DNA from: Oceanobacter mangrovi
Lineage (GTDB): Bacteria; Pseudomonadota; Gammaproteobacteria; Pseudomonadales; Oceanobacteraceae
Length of the DNA stretch: 64,000 nucleotides
NCBI RefSeq assembly: GCF_019740315.1
Contig: NZ_JAHXZR010000003.1
Location: 496,001 to 560,000 of the forward strand
Direction of reading: 5' to 3'
Positions 54,318-62,953 of this stretch are shown here, piece after piece. A program made the position numbers and the translations under genes. Position 1 is the first letter of the stretch; the number at the start of each line of letters is the position of its first letter. Under the pieces are notes generated by a model. The model did not search any database and had not been told where the DNA came from. It saw only the letters and a list, made by a program, of their open reading frames with translations.

Positions 54318-55205
54318 TTATGACGCAGGGTGATAGATAAGCTCAAGTTCGCTCAACAAACGATCTTTCTGTTGCCAGCGTTGCTGTACCCACAACTGGA
54401 ATTGCAGCCGGAAGGCTTCGTCGTTCTGATAGTCGCCATGCTGGAATTCCGGCGGAATTTCCAGTTCCTGGATGTCGACGTGGCAGCGTTTCATCTGGCC
54501 TTTCATAAACGACCACATGGTAGGGGCTCCATCCGGGTAATAGATGGTGACGTCGAGCATGGAATGGAAGCTGTCGCCCATAACGCTTAACGCAAACGCC
54601 ATGCCGCCCGCTTTGGGTGCCAACAAATGTTGGAAGGGGGATGCCTGCTCATCATGTTTGGCCGGAGTAAAGCGGGTGCCTTCCAGAAAGTTCATTACGC
54701 TGGTCGGTAGCTGACGGAATTTTTCACAGGAGCGGCGGGTGGTTTCCAGATCCTGGCCTTTTTTCTCCGGGTATTTGGCCAGGTACGCCTTGCTGTAACG
54801 CTTCATAAAGGGGAAATCCAGCGCCCACCAGGCGAAGCCCAGAATCGGTACCCATACCAGCTGTTGCTTGAGGAAGAATTTCAGCAGCGGAATACGGTGG
54901 TTGAGGCAGTATTGCAGCACCAGAATATCGACCCAGCTCTGGTGGTTGCTGACCACAAAATACCAGCCACGCTTGTTCAGTTGGGCTGGAGCGTTAATGG
55001 TCCAGCGAGTGTTCTGGGCCAGCTTCATCCACAACACATTGCCCTTGATCCAGGCATCGGCACAGAAGTTAACCAGGATGGTGAGTTGTTTCTGGTAAGG
55101 GATGACCACTGCCTTGAGCAAACCTGCGAGGATCAGCAGGGGGGCCCAGAACAGGGTATTCAGAATCAGCAGCAGAAAAGCCAGTATTCCCGTCAGTATT
55201 GGCAT
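54318..55205 (-). CDS. Acyltransferase, YihG/PlsC type
   Basis: Membrane-associated 1-acyl-glycerol-3-phosphate acyltransferase-like protein of 295 aa. An N-terminal TM segment is followed by the catalytic NHQSWVD (HX4D) and the substrate motif [11 protein letters not shown]. The order and length resemble E. coli YihG and related PlsC paralogues. A role in phospholipid acyl-chain remodelling is inferred. It is upstream of cysK on the same strand, with about 97 bases between them. Confidence 0.88.
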   Translation of the reverse strand: MPILTGILAFLLLILNTLFWAPLLILAGLLKAVVIPYQKQLTILVNFCADAWIKGNVLWMKLAQNTRWTINAPAQLNKRGWYFVVSNHQSWVDILVLQYCLNHRIPLLKFFLKQQLVWVPILGFAWWALDFPFMKRYSKAYLAKYPEKKGQDLETTRRSCEKFRQLPTSVMNFLEGTRFTPAKHDEQASPFQHLLAPKAGGMAFALSVMGDSFHSMLDVTIYYPDGAPTMWSFMKGQMKRCHVDIQELEIPPEFQHGDYQNDEAFRLQFQLWVQQRWQQKDRLLSELELIYHPAS

Positions 55206-55244
55206 CGTGTGTTCTTCTTGTGGCTTGGCGGAAAATCGGCCGCA

Positions 55245-55269
55245 TAAAACCCCAGCCGCAGGCCGGGGT
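55245..55269 (-). terminator. Terminator after the PilZ gene
   Basis: ACCCC pairs with GGGGT, with an inner GCC/GGC pairing. On the minus strand it is followed by TTTTAT, 29 bases after the PilZ stop. Confidence 0.75.
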
Positions 55270-55297
55270 CAAGGCTTTGATGTACCCCAATGAGCGC

Positions 55298-55693
55298 TCA
55301 GGCAACCTGCTCCGCTGGCGGCTTGGCAAGCAGATGTGTCAGCGGCTGCAATAACTGGGCAAGGATTTCATCGGCGCTCTGGCGAGCCGATGCTGGCAGA
55401 TCATCAAGTTCAAAGCTGATGCCATAAATAAAATCACTGCCACGGCTGGTCTGTCGCAGGATACGGGCTGGTACCTGGTGCAGACGCAGATGCCGGTTGC
55501 CCAGCGAAAGACGTACCCGGCTGCCGGATTTGAGTTTCAGCGGTGACAGAATCGCCAGACCACCACGGGCGATGTCGATACCAATGGCCCGATGAGGAGC
55601 CTGCCAGCCCCCCAGCAAGCGACGGCATTGCAGTTCCACCTGCAATGGGGCGGCATCGTAACGGGGAGCAAAACGTCTTTCGCGGTCGTTCAA
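55298..55693 (-). CDS. PilZ domain-containing protein
   Basis: A 131-aa cytoplasmic c-di-GMP effector. The N-terminal RERRFAPR carries the RxxxR motif, followed by DIARGGLA, a (D/N)x(S/A)xxG version with Ala for Ser. These two motifs bind the dinucleotide in PilZ proteins. Output unknown; neighbouring genes encode a glucosaminidase and an acyltransferase. Confidence 0.9.
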   Translation of the reverse strand: MNDRERRFAPRYDAAPLQVELQCRRLLGGWQAPHRAIGIDIARGGLAILSPLKLKSGSRVRLSLGNRHLRLHQVPARILRQTSRGSDFIYGISFELDDLPASARQSADEILAQLLQPLTHLLAKPPAEQVA

Positions 55694-55714
55694 GTCAGGG
55701 TTCCTTGCAGCCGA

Positions 55715-56650
55715 TTACTTCAGGCTGAGCAGTTGCGGATCAAGTTTGTCTAACTTGTTATAGCTGATCATGCTGCGAATTTCCTTCACGTACTCCATCC
55801 GACGCTCGGAATAGTTTTCCAGCCCGGCAGCCAGGTTGATGCCGGTTGGGTAACCTTGCTTGGCTATTTCCTGCTGACGCAAGGTGCGCAGTTTTTCATA
55901 GGTGTAGTGACGGTTGAGGTTGAGCACGTAGCTGCGCACGGATTCCAGCGGGTGATCAAATTTGGCAACTTCATGAATGGCACCATCGTTGCGCTGTTGT
56001 GGCACCAGACCACAACCCTTGACGAAACACCACTGGCCAAAATAGTTGTTACCGGTACGGGCAAAGCGGGAAGTGCCCCACGCGCTTTCATTGGCTCCCT
56101 GGGCCAATACCAGTGATGGTGGAATCACTTGCACGCGCTTCAGTAGTTCGGCCTTGGTGGCTTTGGCGTCGAGGTTTTCATCAACCCGGTATTTTTCAAC
56201 CAGTGCCAGCATGTCATTGCTCATGCCGTCAGCCGGATTCCATTTTTCGACCAGATGGCGCTCTTTCAGAACGTCTTCATCGACCCGCTTGACCAGATCG
56301 AGCATGAAATCAAAGAAGACTTTTTTCTTCTGCTTGACGTCGGTGTAGGAGGCGAAGTTGGGAATGGCTGGCAACTCGCTGCTGGAATGGGCAGCCGCTT
56401 TTTCGGTTGCAGGCCTGGTTGGGCTGGTAGTTGGCTGGGCGGCCGCGAGGGTAATCGGCTTGTCGGTTTCCGTCAGCAAGGGGTTGGGCATCTTGCTGAC
56501 TTGCATGGCAGGCTGGCCCTGTTCAGCTTTTTGTTGTTCCGCTGTTTTTTCATCAGCCTGGCCACAGCTGGCGACAGACAACAGCAGGCCGCCCATCAGA
56601 GTGGAGGCCAGCAAACGGGTTGGACGCGAAAGGGATGATTGAACAGGCAT
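55715..56650 (-). CDS. Bax-like glucosaminidase domain lipoprotein
   Basis: A 311-aa lipoprotein (signal ends SVASC, Cys29) with a Pro/Ala/Thr/Ser-rich linker and a glucosaminidase/Bax-type domain in the C-terminal half (about 150-290). The block LVLAQGANESAWGTSRFARTGNNYFGQWC contains the catalytic Glu context seen in E. coli Bax and FlgJ-like enzymes. It likely trims peptidoglycan in the periplasm. AAGGAG lies seven bases before the ATG at 56650. PilZ follows in the same direction. Confidence 0.9.
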   Translation of the reverse strand: MPVQSSLSRPTRLLASTLMGGLLLSVASCGQADEKTAEQQKAEQGQPAMQVSKMPNPLLTETDKPITLAAAQPTTSPTRPATEKAAAHSSSELPAIPNFASYTDVKQKKKVFFDFMLDLVKRVDEDVLKERHLVEKWNPADGMSNDMLALVEKYRVDENLDAKATKAELLKRVQVIPPSLVLAQGANESAWGTSRFARTGNNYFGQWCFVKGCGLVPQQRNDGAIHEVAKFDHPLESVRSYVLNLNRHYTYEKLRTLRQQEIAKQGYPTGINLAAGLENYSERRMEYVKEIRSMISYNKLDKLDPQLLSLK

Positions 56651-56847
56651 GTAAACTCCTTGAGAAAATTGCTGGGGCCGATGTTATAGCCATGTTGTGG
56701 CAAAAGGTACGGCCAGTTCCAAAAAGCGTTAATGAAGGCCCGGATTTTTGTTAAATGCGCAATCTTATATATCTGTGAGTTACCATTCGGGCGTTTTCAT
56801 GATTATATGGATTAAGAAGTTTTCGCTGCTTAAATGGTTCCTGCAAA

Positions 56848-57768
56848 ATGATGGATCAACCCGTAACCGTGTTGCTGGCCGATGCCAGCCTGGCCCGTCA
56901 GGCCCTGTTTGGCGAGCTTTTTCCGACTGCCTGTCGGGTGATAAATATCAGCTCGTTGCAGGAGCTCGAACGCTGTCTTGAGCAACCGGAATTCCAGCCA
57001 GACCTGTTATTGCTGGCGGATAACTTACCGGGTATCCGGCTGCCGGTGTTTATGGATCGCTGGCGTCATTTTATTGATCGTCACGCGGTGGACCTGGTGG
57101 TGATCGGTGCTGACGATACCACTGCAGAAGCTGCCATACTGGTTGCCGGTGCCAGCCTCTATCTCCCCTTGCCTTTGAATCGTGCTCTTGTCGAAGCCCG
57201 CCTCGGGGTGCTGTTACAGAAACGTACCCTGATTCAGCGGCTGGAAGGCATGTCGGTCACCGATGGTCTGACTGGCATTGCCAATCGCCGCCGCTTTGAC
57301 GAGGTATTTGCCTCCGAATGGCGCTGGGCCCAGCGCCAGGGCAGTGGTCTGGCGGTGATGATGATCGATGTTGACGTCTTCAAACTCTACAACGACAGCT
57401 ATGGTCACCTGGCTGGTGATCAGGCCTTGCTGCAGGTCGCCCAGGCGCTGCAGGGGTCTGTCAAACGCGCTCACGACCTGGTCGCCCGTTATGGCGGTGA
57501 GGAGTTTGCAGCGGTCTTGCCAGCCATTGAACTCAGCGGTGTTGGAGTTATTGCCGAACGTATGATGGCCGCTGTGCATCAATTACAGATTGCCCACCCG
57601 GGCTCGCCTGTGAGTGAGTGGCTGACCGTCAGCATTGGCAGTGCCTGGTGTCAGCCGGGTATCCGCGATGACGCCATGACCTTGCTGGATGCCGCCGACC
57701 AGGCGCTATACCGGGCCAAGCGCAGCGGTCGCAATCGCCATGTGGATGCTGGTGAAGTCAGCCTCTAG
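56848..57768 (+). CDS. Diguanylate cyclase with receiver-like N-terminus
   Basis: A 306-aa c-di-GMP synthase. Residues 5-125 are receiver-like (PVTVLLADASLARQ) but the Asp of the phosphate site is replaced by Ala in LLLLADNLPG. The GGDEF domain has the active site RYGGEEF and an inhibitory RxxD site (RAHD) five residues before it, so it should be active and product-inhibited. ATG codons at 56848 and 56851 are both possible. It is divergent from the Bax-like gene and convergent with the next gene. Confidence 0.9.
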   Translation: MMDQPVTVLLADASLARQALFGELFPTACRVINISSLQELERCLEQPEFQPDLLLLADNLPGIRLPVFMDRWRHFIDRHAVDLVVIGADDTTAEAAILVAGASLYLPLPLNRALVEARLGVLLQKRTLIQRLEGMSVTDGLTGIANRRRFDEVFASEWRWAQRQGSGLAVMMIDVDVFKLYNDSYGHLAGDQALLQVAQALQGSVKRAHDLVARYGGEEFAAVLPAIELSGVGVIAERMMAAVHQLQIAHPGSPVSEWLTVSIGSAWCQPGIRDDAMTLLDAADQALYRAKRSGRNRHVDAGEVSL

Positions 57769-57771
57769 AAG

Positions 57772-58098
57772 TTATTGAATCGACCTCAACAACAGGCTGC
57801 AAAGCGATTGCAGCCTGTCCTGGGTGGTTGGGCGTTGACACAGCTGTGGCAATTGCTGACTGATGCGTCCGAGTAAGCTGATAAATTGCTGTTGCGGTAC
57901 GCCGATGACTTCGTAGGGGAAATGGTGATCCTGCACGCTGACTTTCAGCAGTTCGTTGTACTCGCGGTACAGCATCTGGATCAGACTGAACAGCAGATCC
58001 TTGTCGGCCATGGCAGAGGCTTCCCAATAGCCGTCTTCCAGAGCTTCGATGGTTTCCCAGATCGATTCCAGGGCTGTGCTGATCACAAGCTTGCTCAT
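57772..58098 (-). CDS. Small protein, unknown function
   Basis: A 108-aa cytoplasmic, mostly helical protein with no signal peptide and no recognised motif. GGAA lies six to seven bases before the ATG. It is separated from the olsB-like gene by a strong hairpin at 58112-58142 and is convergent with the diguanylate cyclase (three bases between stops). Confidence 0.6.
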   Translation of the reverse strand: MSKLVISTALESIWETIEALEDGYWEASAMADKDLLFSLIQMLYREYNELLKVSVQDHHFPYEVIGVPQQQFISLLGRISQQLPQLCQRPTTQDRLQSLCSLLLRSIQ

Positions 58099-58111
58099 AC
58101 CGGTTCCCGCC

Positions 58112-58142
58112 AGGCTGAATAAAAGGTTGTTTTATTCAGCCT
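58112..58142 (-). terminator. Perfect 13-base-stem hairpin
   Basis: AGGCTGAATAAAA pairs perfectly with TTTTATTCAGCCT around a 5-base loop. On the minus strand it is 28 bases after the olsB-like stop and ends only 13 bases before the start codon of the next gene. It may be the olsB terminator or an attenuator for that gene. Confidence 0.75.
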
Positions 58143-58170
58143 AGCAAAGGATCCGCAGACTGCCGCAAAA

Positions 58171-58944
58171 TCAGGCTTGATCCTGACCTTCGGTTTTGGC
58201 GAAGTGGCGCAGATAGCGTTGGTTGATGTTGTCGCGGTTAAGCAGAATCAGGGCGTCGGCGACGTTGAAGTCCTTGTCGAGGAACGGCTCGCCACACACT
58301 TTCACACCAATACGCAGGTACGCTTTCAACAGCGGTGGTACCAGTCGGGCACCATCAATATCGGTATCGATACGTGGCATATGAACACGTGGCTCGGCAC
58401 GCACATCTGCACTGGTGTAATGCTTTTCGCGCAGGTGGTTGATGATGGCCACAGCACGGGCATAACCTTCGTTCAAGGGAATGCTGGCACAACCCATCAG
58501 ATAATCAATGTTGTGCGCCGACATGAATTGGGCGATACCAGACCACAGCAAACCAATAACGGCACCGCTGCGGAAGTTCGGATCGACGCAGGTGCGGCCA
58601 ATTTCCATATAGGTCTTGTCGGATTGAATGATCTTGCTGAGGTCAAACTCGCTGGCTGAATAGAAACCACCGGCTTGCTGAGCCAAATCGTTGGTAAGGA
58701 TACGACTGTAACCAACCACACAATCGTTATTGACGTCTTTTACAATCAGATGCAGACAAACATCATCGAAACGGTCACGATCAATGCCCGCTTCTCCGCT
58801 GTCGATCTTGGCTCCCATGCCTTCAGCAAATACCCGGTAGCGCAGTTCCAGCGCCTGACGAATTTCAGTAGGGTCCTGGGTGATACGGGCCACGAGTGGA
58901 GAGTCGCTGCTCGCGGCACTCTGGGCAGCAGTGGCATGTTGCAT
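58171..58944 (-). CDS. OlsB-like acyltransferase / GNAT (Acetyltransf_5)
   Basis: A 257-aa protein of the ornithine-lipid acyltransferase-like GNAT branch. The signature ALELRYRVFAEGMGAKID is followed by DDVCLHLIVKD and GYSRILT. A later GNAT block MEIGRTCVDPNFRSGAVIGLLW supports acyl-CoA/ACP binding. OlsB makes lyso-ornithine lipid from ornithine and acyl-ACP; the OlsA partner is not adjacent, so another acceptor is possible. It ends before the hairpin at 58112. Confidence 0.82.
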   Translation of the reverse strand: MQHATAAQSAASSDSPLVARITQDPTEIRQALELRYRVFAEGMGAKIDSGEAGIDRDRFDDVCLHLIVKDVNNDCVVGYSRILTNDLAQQAGGFYSASEFDLSKIIQSDKTYMEIGRTCVDPNFRSGAVIGLLWSGIAQFMSAHNIDYLMGCASIPLNEGYARAVAIINHLREKHYTSADVRAEPRVHMPRIDTDIDGARLVPPLLKAYLRIGVKVCGEPFLDKDFNVADALILLNRDNINQRYLRHFAKTEGQDQA

Positions 58945-59048
58945 GTTAGTACCTGACTGTTGAATTTATCCGGCCGAATGTACGGGGCACGTGTGACATT
59001 TGGGTGACATTGACGCCCATTTGGCTCAGGAAGCGCTATGGTATTGGT

Positions 59049-59723
59049 ATGGACCTTGTGGGTGAATACTTGTTACAAAAATATTTCGGATTAATTGGCC
59101 GGAATCAGTGCTACCTCCAATTTTTATTGGCGGCAGGTTTACTGATGCTGCCGAGCTGGGTGGGCGCCTGGAATCCACCGAAGGAACAGCCGCCGCTTTT
59201 AAAGGCCGACGCCGTGCGTCTGATTGAGCAAGGCATACGCAGCCACGCATTGGTGTGGGACAAGCTTTCCTTTCCACTTCAGATCCCCCGCAACGAACAG
59301 GGGCAACGGCTGCAGTGGCTGGACAATCTTAGTTCTGATGGCGTCGTCAGCCGTACCGGAAAAATGCAGAAATCCCGTTCCAAAGATGGCGGCATACTGT
59401 TTGAAGCGGTGTGGGATTACCAGTTATCGGAGCAGGCTGACTGGCGCCAATACCCGGATGGCAAGCGGCTGGTCTACGGTTATCCTGAATTGCAGCAACT
59501 GGTTTCGCTGAGTCCGGCGTATTGGGTCGATGATGCCTGGTACGCTGAGGCCGTGGTGGAATGGCACGTCGCCGGACTGGCGCACTGGGCCAAGCTGCCT
59601 GTTTTCAAACGTGAGCGGTTGTTCCGTCGCAGCATCGAATCCTATCAAAAACCTTTCACGCGCTCGGTCTATCTGCAGTTCACCGAAGCGGGCTGGCAGT
59701 TCTGGGAACAGCCGGATAGCTGA
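59049..59723 (+). CDS. Exported protein of unknown function
   Basis: A 224-aa protein with a signal-type segment (QFLLAAGLLMLPSWVGA, residues about 24-40). The mature part is Trp-rich (WQFWEQ, WVDDAWYAEAVVEW) and soluble. The frame is open to 59004, but the ATG at 59049 puts the signal segment nearer the N-terminus. No family recognised. It is divergent from the olsB-like gene and convergent with the tlpA-like gene. Confidence 0.68.
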   Translation: MDLVGEYLLQKYFGLIGRNQCYLQFLLAAGLLMLPSWVGAWNPPKEQPPLLKADAVRLIEQGIRSHALVWDKLSFPLQIPRNEQGQRLQWLDNLSSDGVVSRTGKMQKSRSKDGGILFEAVWDYQLSEQADWRQYPDGKRLVYGYPELQQLVSLSPAYWVDDAWYAEAVVEWHVAGLAHWAKLPVFKRERLFRRSIESYQKPFTRSVYLQFTEAGWQFWEQPDS

Positions 59724-59731
59724 CCGATATA

Positions 59732-60319
59732 TTATTTGTGCCACCAGCTTTTCAGCTGTTGCCAGCGCAGTTTCAGCCATAGCCCGACGGGGGTCGTGAG
59801 GCCGCGATCCAACGTCAGTATCCGGCCTTGTGGATCAATCAGGTAATAGCTGGGAAAACCACTAATGGCCAGTTTGGCAGCTGTGTTTACATCGCCCAGC
59901 AAGGGCTTGTCCGGTAAATTCATGGGTTGGACCATTTCTGCCACCTCTTGTCGGCTTTGCCAGGAAAGTCCAATCGTCAACAGGTTGGTATGAGTGCCGG
60001 TTACCAGTGGCAGGCCGGGCATGCTGACCTTGCAGATACTACACCAGGGAGCGAATAAATATACCAGTGTTGGCTGCTGTGGCAGCTCTGCCAGCTGTTG
60101 ATAAAGGCTGGTGGTTTGACCATCAAGGGTAGTCAGCGAGAGGTCGGGAATTTGGCTCTGCTTGGCCAGCATATGTCGGCTGAGCCATTGGCTGGCCAGT
60201 GTGATCAACAGCACCAGCAGCAACAGTTCGACCGGCCAGCGCAGCCATCTGGACTGCGCTTGCCAGTAGGAAGGGAGAGACCGGAGTCTAGATCGCTTTG
60301 GAGAAGCGTTGTTGCTCAT
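59732..60319 (-). CDS. TlpA-like membrane-anchored thioredoxin
   Basis: Periplasmic thiol-disulfide protein of 195 aa with one N-terminal TM helix (residues 30-46) and a thioredoxin fold. The redox motif is APWCSICK with Cys93 and Cys96, and the cis-Pro is in SGFPSYYLID. Its start lies within the last 32 bases of hemN in another frame, so the two genes are translationally linked. TlpA-type proteins often serve cytochrome c maturation; here haem synthesis is the neighbour. Confidence 0.88.
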   Translation of the reverse strand: MSNNASPKRSRLRSLPSYWQAQSRWLRWPVELLLLVLLITLASQWLSRHMLAKQSQIPDLSLTTLDGQTTSLYQQLAELPQQPTLVYLFAPWCSICKVSMPGLPLVTGTHTNLLTIGLSWQSRQEVAEMVQPMNLPDKPLLGDVNTAAKLAISGFPSYYLIDPQGRILTLDRGLTTPVGLWLKLRWQQLKSWWHK

Positions 60320-61682
60320 GTTGTTGCAGGTACTCATCAAATGCCATACAGGCATTACGCACCAGCAGCTGGCCTCTGTCCAGAATCCGGATGGAATCGG
60401 CGTCTACCGCAACCAGTTGATCGTCGATCATTGGCTGCAGGCGTTGCAGCGAATCCGCCAGGTAGGTGCGGCTGTCGATGTTGAACCGCTGATCGATGCT
60501 GGCAAAACTCACTTGCAGGTGACACAGCAGCTGGGTGATCACATAACGGCGCACCCGGTCGTCGTGGCTGGTCTTGATCTGCCGTGCCAGTGGTAGCTGC
60601 TCTGCGGCCAGGGCTTTTTCATAACCCTCAATACCGACCTGATTCTGCAGGTAATAATCACCAATCTGGCTGATAGACGAGACACCAAAACCAATCAGGT
60701 CGCATTGTGAATGGGTGGTGTAGCCCTGGAAGTTACGGTGCAGCTTGCCTGAGTTCTGCGCTACCGACAGTTCGTCATCGGGCAGCGCAAAGTGATCCAT
60801 GCCAATGTATTGGTAGCCAGCAGCGCCCAGACGCTGAATGCAGTGACCCAGAATTGCCAGTTTTTCCTGGGCATCGGGTAAGTCATCACCATTGATCCGT
60901 CTCTGCGGCTTGAAGCGTTCTGGCAAGTGAGCGTAGTTGAACACCGATAAGCGGTCTGGCCGCATATCAATAATGGTGTCGAGCGTCTGGTCGAAGCTGG
61001 CCAGGCTCTGATGTGGCAAACCATAGATGAGGTCGATATTGATTGAGCGGAAACCGAGCGCGCGGGCCTCGGCCATCACTTCGCGAATCATTTCTTCGGA
61101 TTGAACACGGTTCACCGCCGCCTGTACTTCCGGCTGCAGATCCTGCACGCCGTAACTGACGCGGTTAAAGCCCAGTTTGCGCAATAAAACCAGAGTGCCC
61201 GGGCGCAGCTCGCGCGGGTCAATTTCGATGGAATAGTCGGCGCTGGCAGCGTTGCTGAAGGCAAAGCGACGGCGCAGGTGCTCGACCAGTTCCTGTAACT
61301 CGTCATCGGACAGGAAGGTTGGTGTGCCACCGCCCAGGTGCAACTGTTCGACGATTTGTGGCTGGCCGTTGGCGTGCTGTTCCAGCAGGGCTGCCTTGGC
61401 ATCGATCTCGCGTTTGAGAATGTCCAGATACGGCCGTGCCTTGCTGGTGTCCTTGGTCACGATCTTGTTGCAGCCACAGTAATAACAAACATGGCGACAA
61501 AACGGGATGTGCAGATACAGCGACAGCGGCTTGGCCGGATCTCGTTCGGCAAATGCCTGCAGCTCGGTCTGATCGTTATCGACGGCTGCAAATTCCACCG
61601 CAGTCGGGTAGGAGGTATAACGAGGGCCAGGACGGTTGTAGCGTTGGATCAGCAATGGATCCCAGGAAACCTGTGTGTTCAT
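60288..61682 (-). CDS. hemN: Oxygen-independent coproporphyrinogen III oxidase
   Basis: Radical-SAM enzyme of 464 aa converting coproporphyrinogen III to protoporphyrinogen IX without oxygen. The iron-sulfur motif is Cys62-x3-Cys66-x2-Cys69 (CRHVCYYC), and LHLGGGTPTFL and NIDLIYGLPHQ follow as in E. coli HemN, not as in the shorter HemW. The ATG at 61682 is chosen because it gives the same Cys numbering as E. coli HemN; the upstream frame adds an unrelated leader. An FNR/Anr-type box lies at 61807-61820, and tlpA follows with overlap. Confidence 0.96.
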   Translation of the reverse strand: MNTQVSWDPLLIQRYNRPGPRYTSYPTAVEFAAVDNDQTELQAFAERDPAKPLSLYLHIPFCRHVCYYCGCNKIVTKDTSKARPYLDILKREIDAKAALLEQHANGQPQIVEQLHLGGGTPTFLSDDELQELVEHLRRRFAFSNAASADYSIEIDPRELRPGTLVLLRKLGFNRVSYGVQDLQPEVQAAVNRVQSEEMIREVMAEARALGFRSINIDLIYGLPHQSLASFDQTLDTIIDMRPDRLSVFNYAHLPERFKPQRRINGDDLPDAQEKLAILGHCIQRLGAAGYQYIGMDHFALPDDELSVAQNSGKLHRNFQGYTTHSQCDLIGFGVSSISQIGDYYLQNQVGIEGYEKALAAEQLPLARQIKTSHDDRVRRYVITQLLCHLQVSFASIDQRFNIDSRTYLADSLQRLQPMIDDQLVAVDADSIRILDRGQLLVRNACMAFDEYLQQHEQQRFSKAI

Positions 61683-61992
61683 ACGGCAACTCAACGGGTC
61701 GGTGAACAGAACGCCTGCAGCAGGGTGCTCAAACAGCAGCCGCAGGGAAAAGGATATCGATGCTAATCCCTGTTGGCGCAATTAGTCTTGTCTTGGGTCA
61801 AACCTGTTGACCATTATCAATAACTCTACTAACGGACCATAGTGTTTTATCAGCTTATCTATTGATTTGACAGTAAGCTGGGGTACCCTCGAACGCCTGC
61901 AAGATAAAACGACACTGTTAATTTACGGTATTTGGTCGGCCTCAAGGAATCAGAGTCCCAGCCGACAACCCCAGCACAGACCAGGAGCCGTC
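61683..61992. other. Divergent intergenic region hemN / tetR
   Basis: 310 bases without a supported gene. The longer open frames on both sides were not accepted because their extensions do not match either family. The region holds the FNR/Anr-like box and an AT-rich stretch at about 61820-61870 that could carry promoters in either direction. TTGGGTCAA just left of the box is a second small dyad. Confidence 0.5.
61807..61820. promoter_or_regulatory. FNR/Anr-like box upstream of hemN
   Basis: TTGACCATTATCAA matches the FNR consensus TTGATNNNNATCAA in nine of ten defined bases. It lies 125 bases upstream of the hemN start, consistent with activation of hemN when oxygen is low, as known in Pseudomonas and enterics. 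Confidence 0.8.
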
Positions 61993-62655
61993 ATGCCGAA
62001 AAAACCGTTCTCTCCCGAAGAAGTTGCCTATCAGCGTGAACGCATCATGAACAGCGCCGCTGCGGTGATGGCGGAACAGGGGTTTCATTCGTTATCGATG
62101 CGCAAGCTGGCGGCCGAACTGGATATGACGGCCAGTAATATCTACAACTATTTCCCTTCCAAGGAATCGCTGCTGCTGCATATTCGCCAGCGCGGTTTTG
62201 AAATGCTGTTCCACGATACCAATCTGAGTTTGCTGGACAGCCAGGATGCTCAGGATGCGCTCTATCGCCTGTGCCGTCAGATGCTCGAATTTGCACGCCA
62301 GCATGCCGGTTATTTCCAGCTGATGTTCAAGGCCCCCGTGATTCGTCAGGGACCACTGAATCAGGAAGATGCAACGGTCAGTATGCTGCTGGACCGGCTG
62401 GTGGAAGAGTGGCAGTTACACGTCCAGAGTGTGCTGACTGATGCGGTTGGTGGCATGGCTGATACTGCCGAAAACAAGCGTCGTCAGGTGACGCTGTATT
62501 TCCTCAGTGCCCTGCATGGCCTGATCGACTGTTACCATCACAATTCACTGCCATTACTGTTGCAGGATATTGATCTGATCCCGGACGACATGGTGGCCAC
62601 CTATACCAGCTGGCTGGTCGATGCAGTGAAAACCCGCGTTTCGGTCGGTGTTTAG
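61993..62655 (+). CDS. TetR family transcriptional regulator
   Basis: A 220-aa repressor-type protein. The HTH is in FHSLSMRKLAAELDMTASNIYNYFPSKESLL (residues about 30-65), preceded by the standard helix RERIMNSAAAVMAEQG. CAGGAG eight bases before the ATG at 61993 sets the start. The ligand-binding C-terminal domain gives no hint of the target. It is divergent from hemN and its own target is probably elsewhere. Confidence 0.93.
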   Translation: MPKKPFSPEEVAYQRERIMNSAAAVMAEQGFHSLSMRKLAAELDMTASNIYNYFPSKESLLLHIRQRGFEMLFHDTNLSLLDSQDAQDALYRLCRQMLEFARQHAGYFQLMFKAPVIRQGPLNQEDATVSMLLDRLVEEWQLHVQSVLTDAVGGMADTAENKRRQVTLYFLSALHGLIDCYHHNSLPLLLQDIDLIPDDMVATYTSWLVDAVKTRVSVGV

Positions 62656-62662
62656 CTAACGT

Positions 62663-62953
62663 CTAGCAGGTTGGCTGCTTGCCTTGCAGCTGATAGACCA
62701 CCGCCAGAATTTCAGCGATCACCTGATAGAGCGCTTCAGGGATGTCCTCGCCAACGTCAAGCTGGCCCAGCCACTGGGTCAGGCTGGCGTTCTCGTAAAT
62801 GGGTACTTCGTGTGCCAACGCCAGTTCAATAATTGCCTGCGCCAGCTCCTCTTCTCCTTTTGCCACCAGTTTGGGAGCAGTTTGCTGCTGCTCTGGCCGG
62901 TATTTCAGTGCCACTGCCTGAGTTGACTGCTTGAGTGATTCAGGAATGCTCAT
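62663..62953 (-). CDS. FlhB C-terminal-domain-like protein (FlhX type)
   Basis: A 96-aa cytoplasmic protein resembling the cytosolic end of FlhB/YscU export-gate proteins: AVALKYRPEQQQTAPKLVAKG at residues 13-33 aligns with the region after the autocleavage site, and EDIPEALYQVIAEILAVVY matches the conserved end. The NPTH cleavage motif itself is absent. Such proteins are thought to support substrate switching in flagellar export. Its ATG overlaps the FliK-like stop by four bases. Confidence 0.85.
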   Translation of the reverse strand: MSIPESLKQSTQAVALKYRPEQQQTAPKLVAKGEEELAQAIIELALAHEVPIYENASLTQWLGQLDVGEDIPEALYQVIAEILAVVYQLQGKQPTC

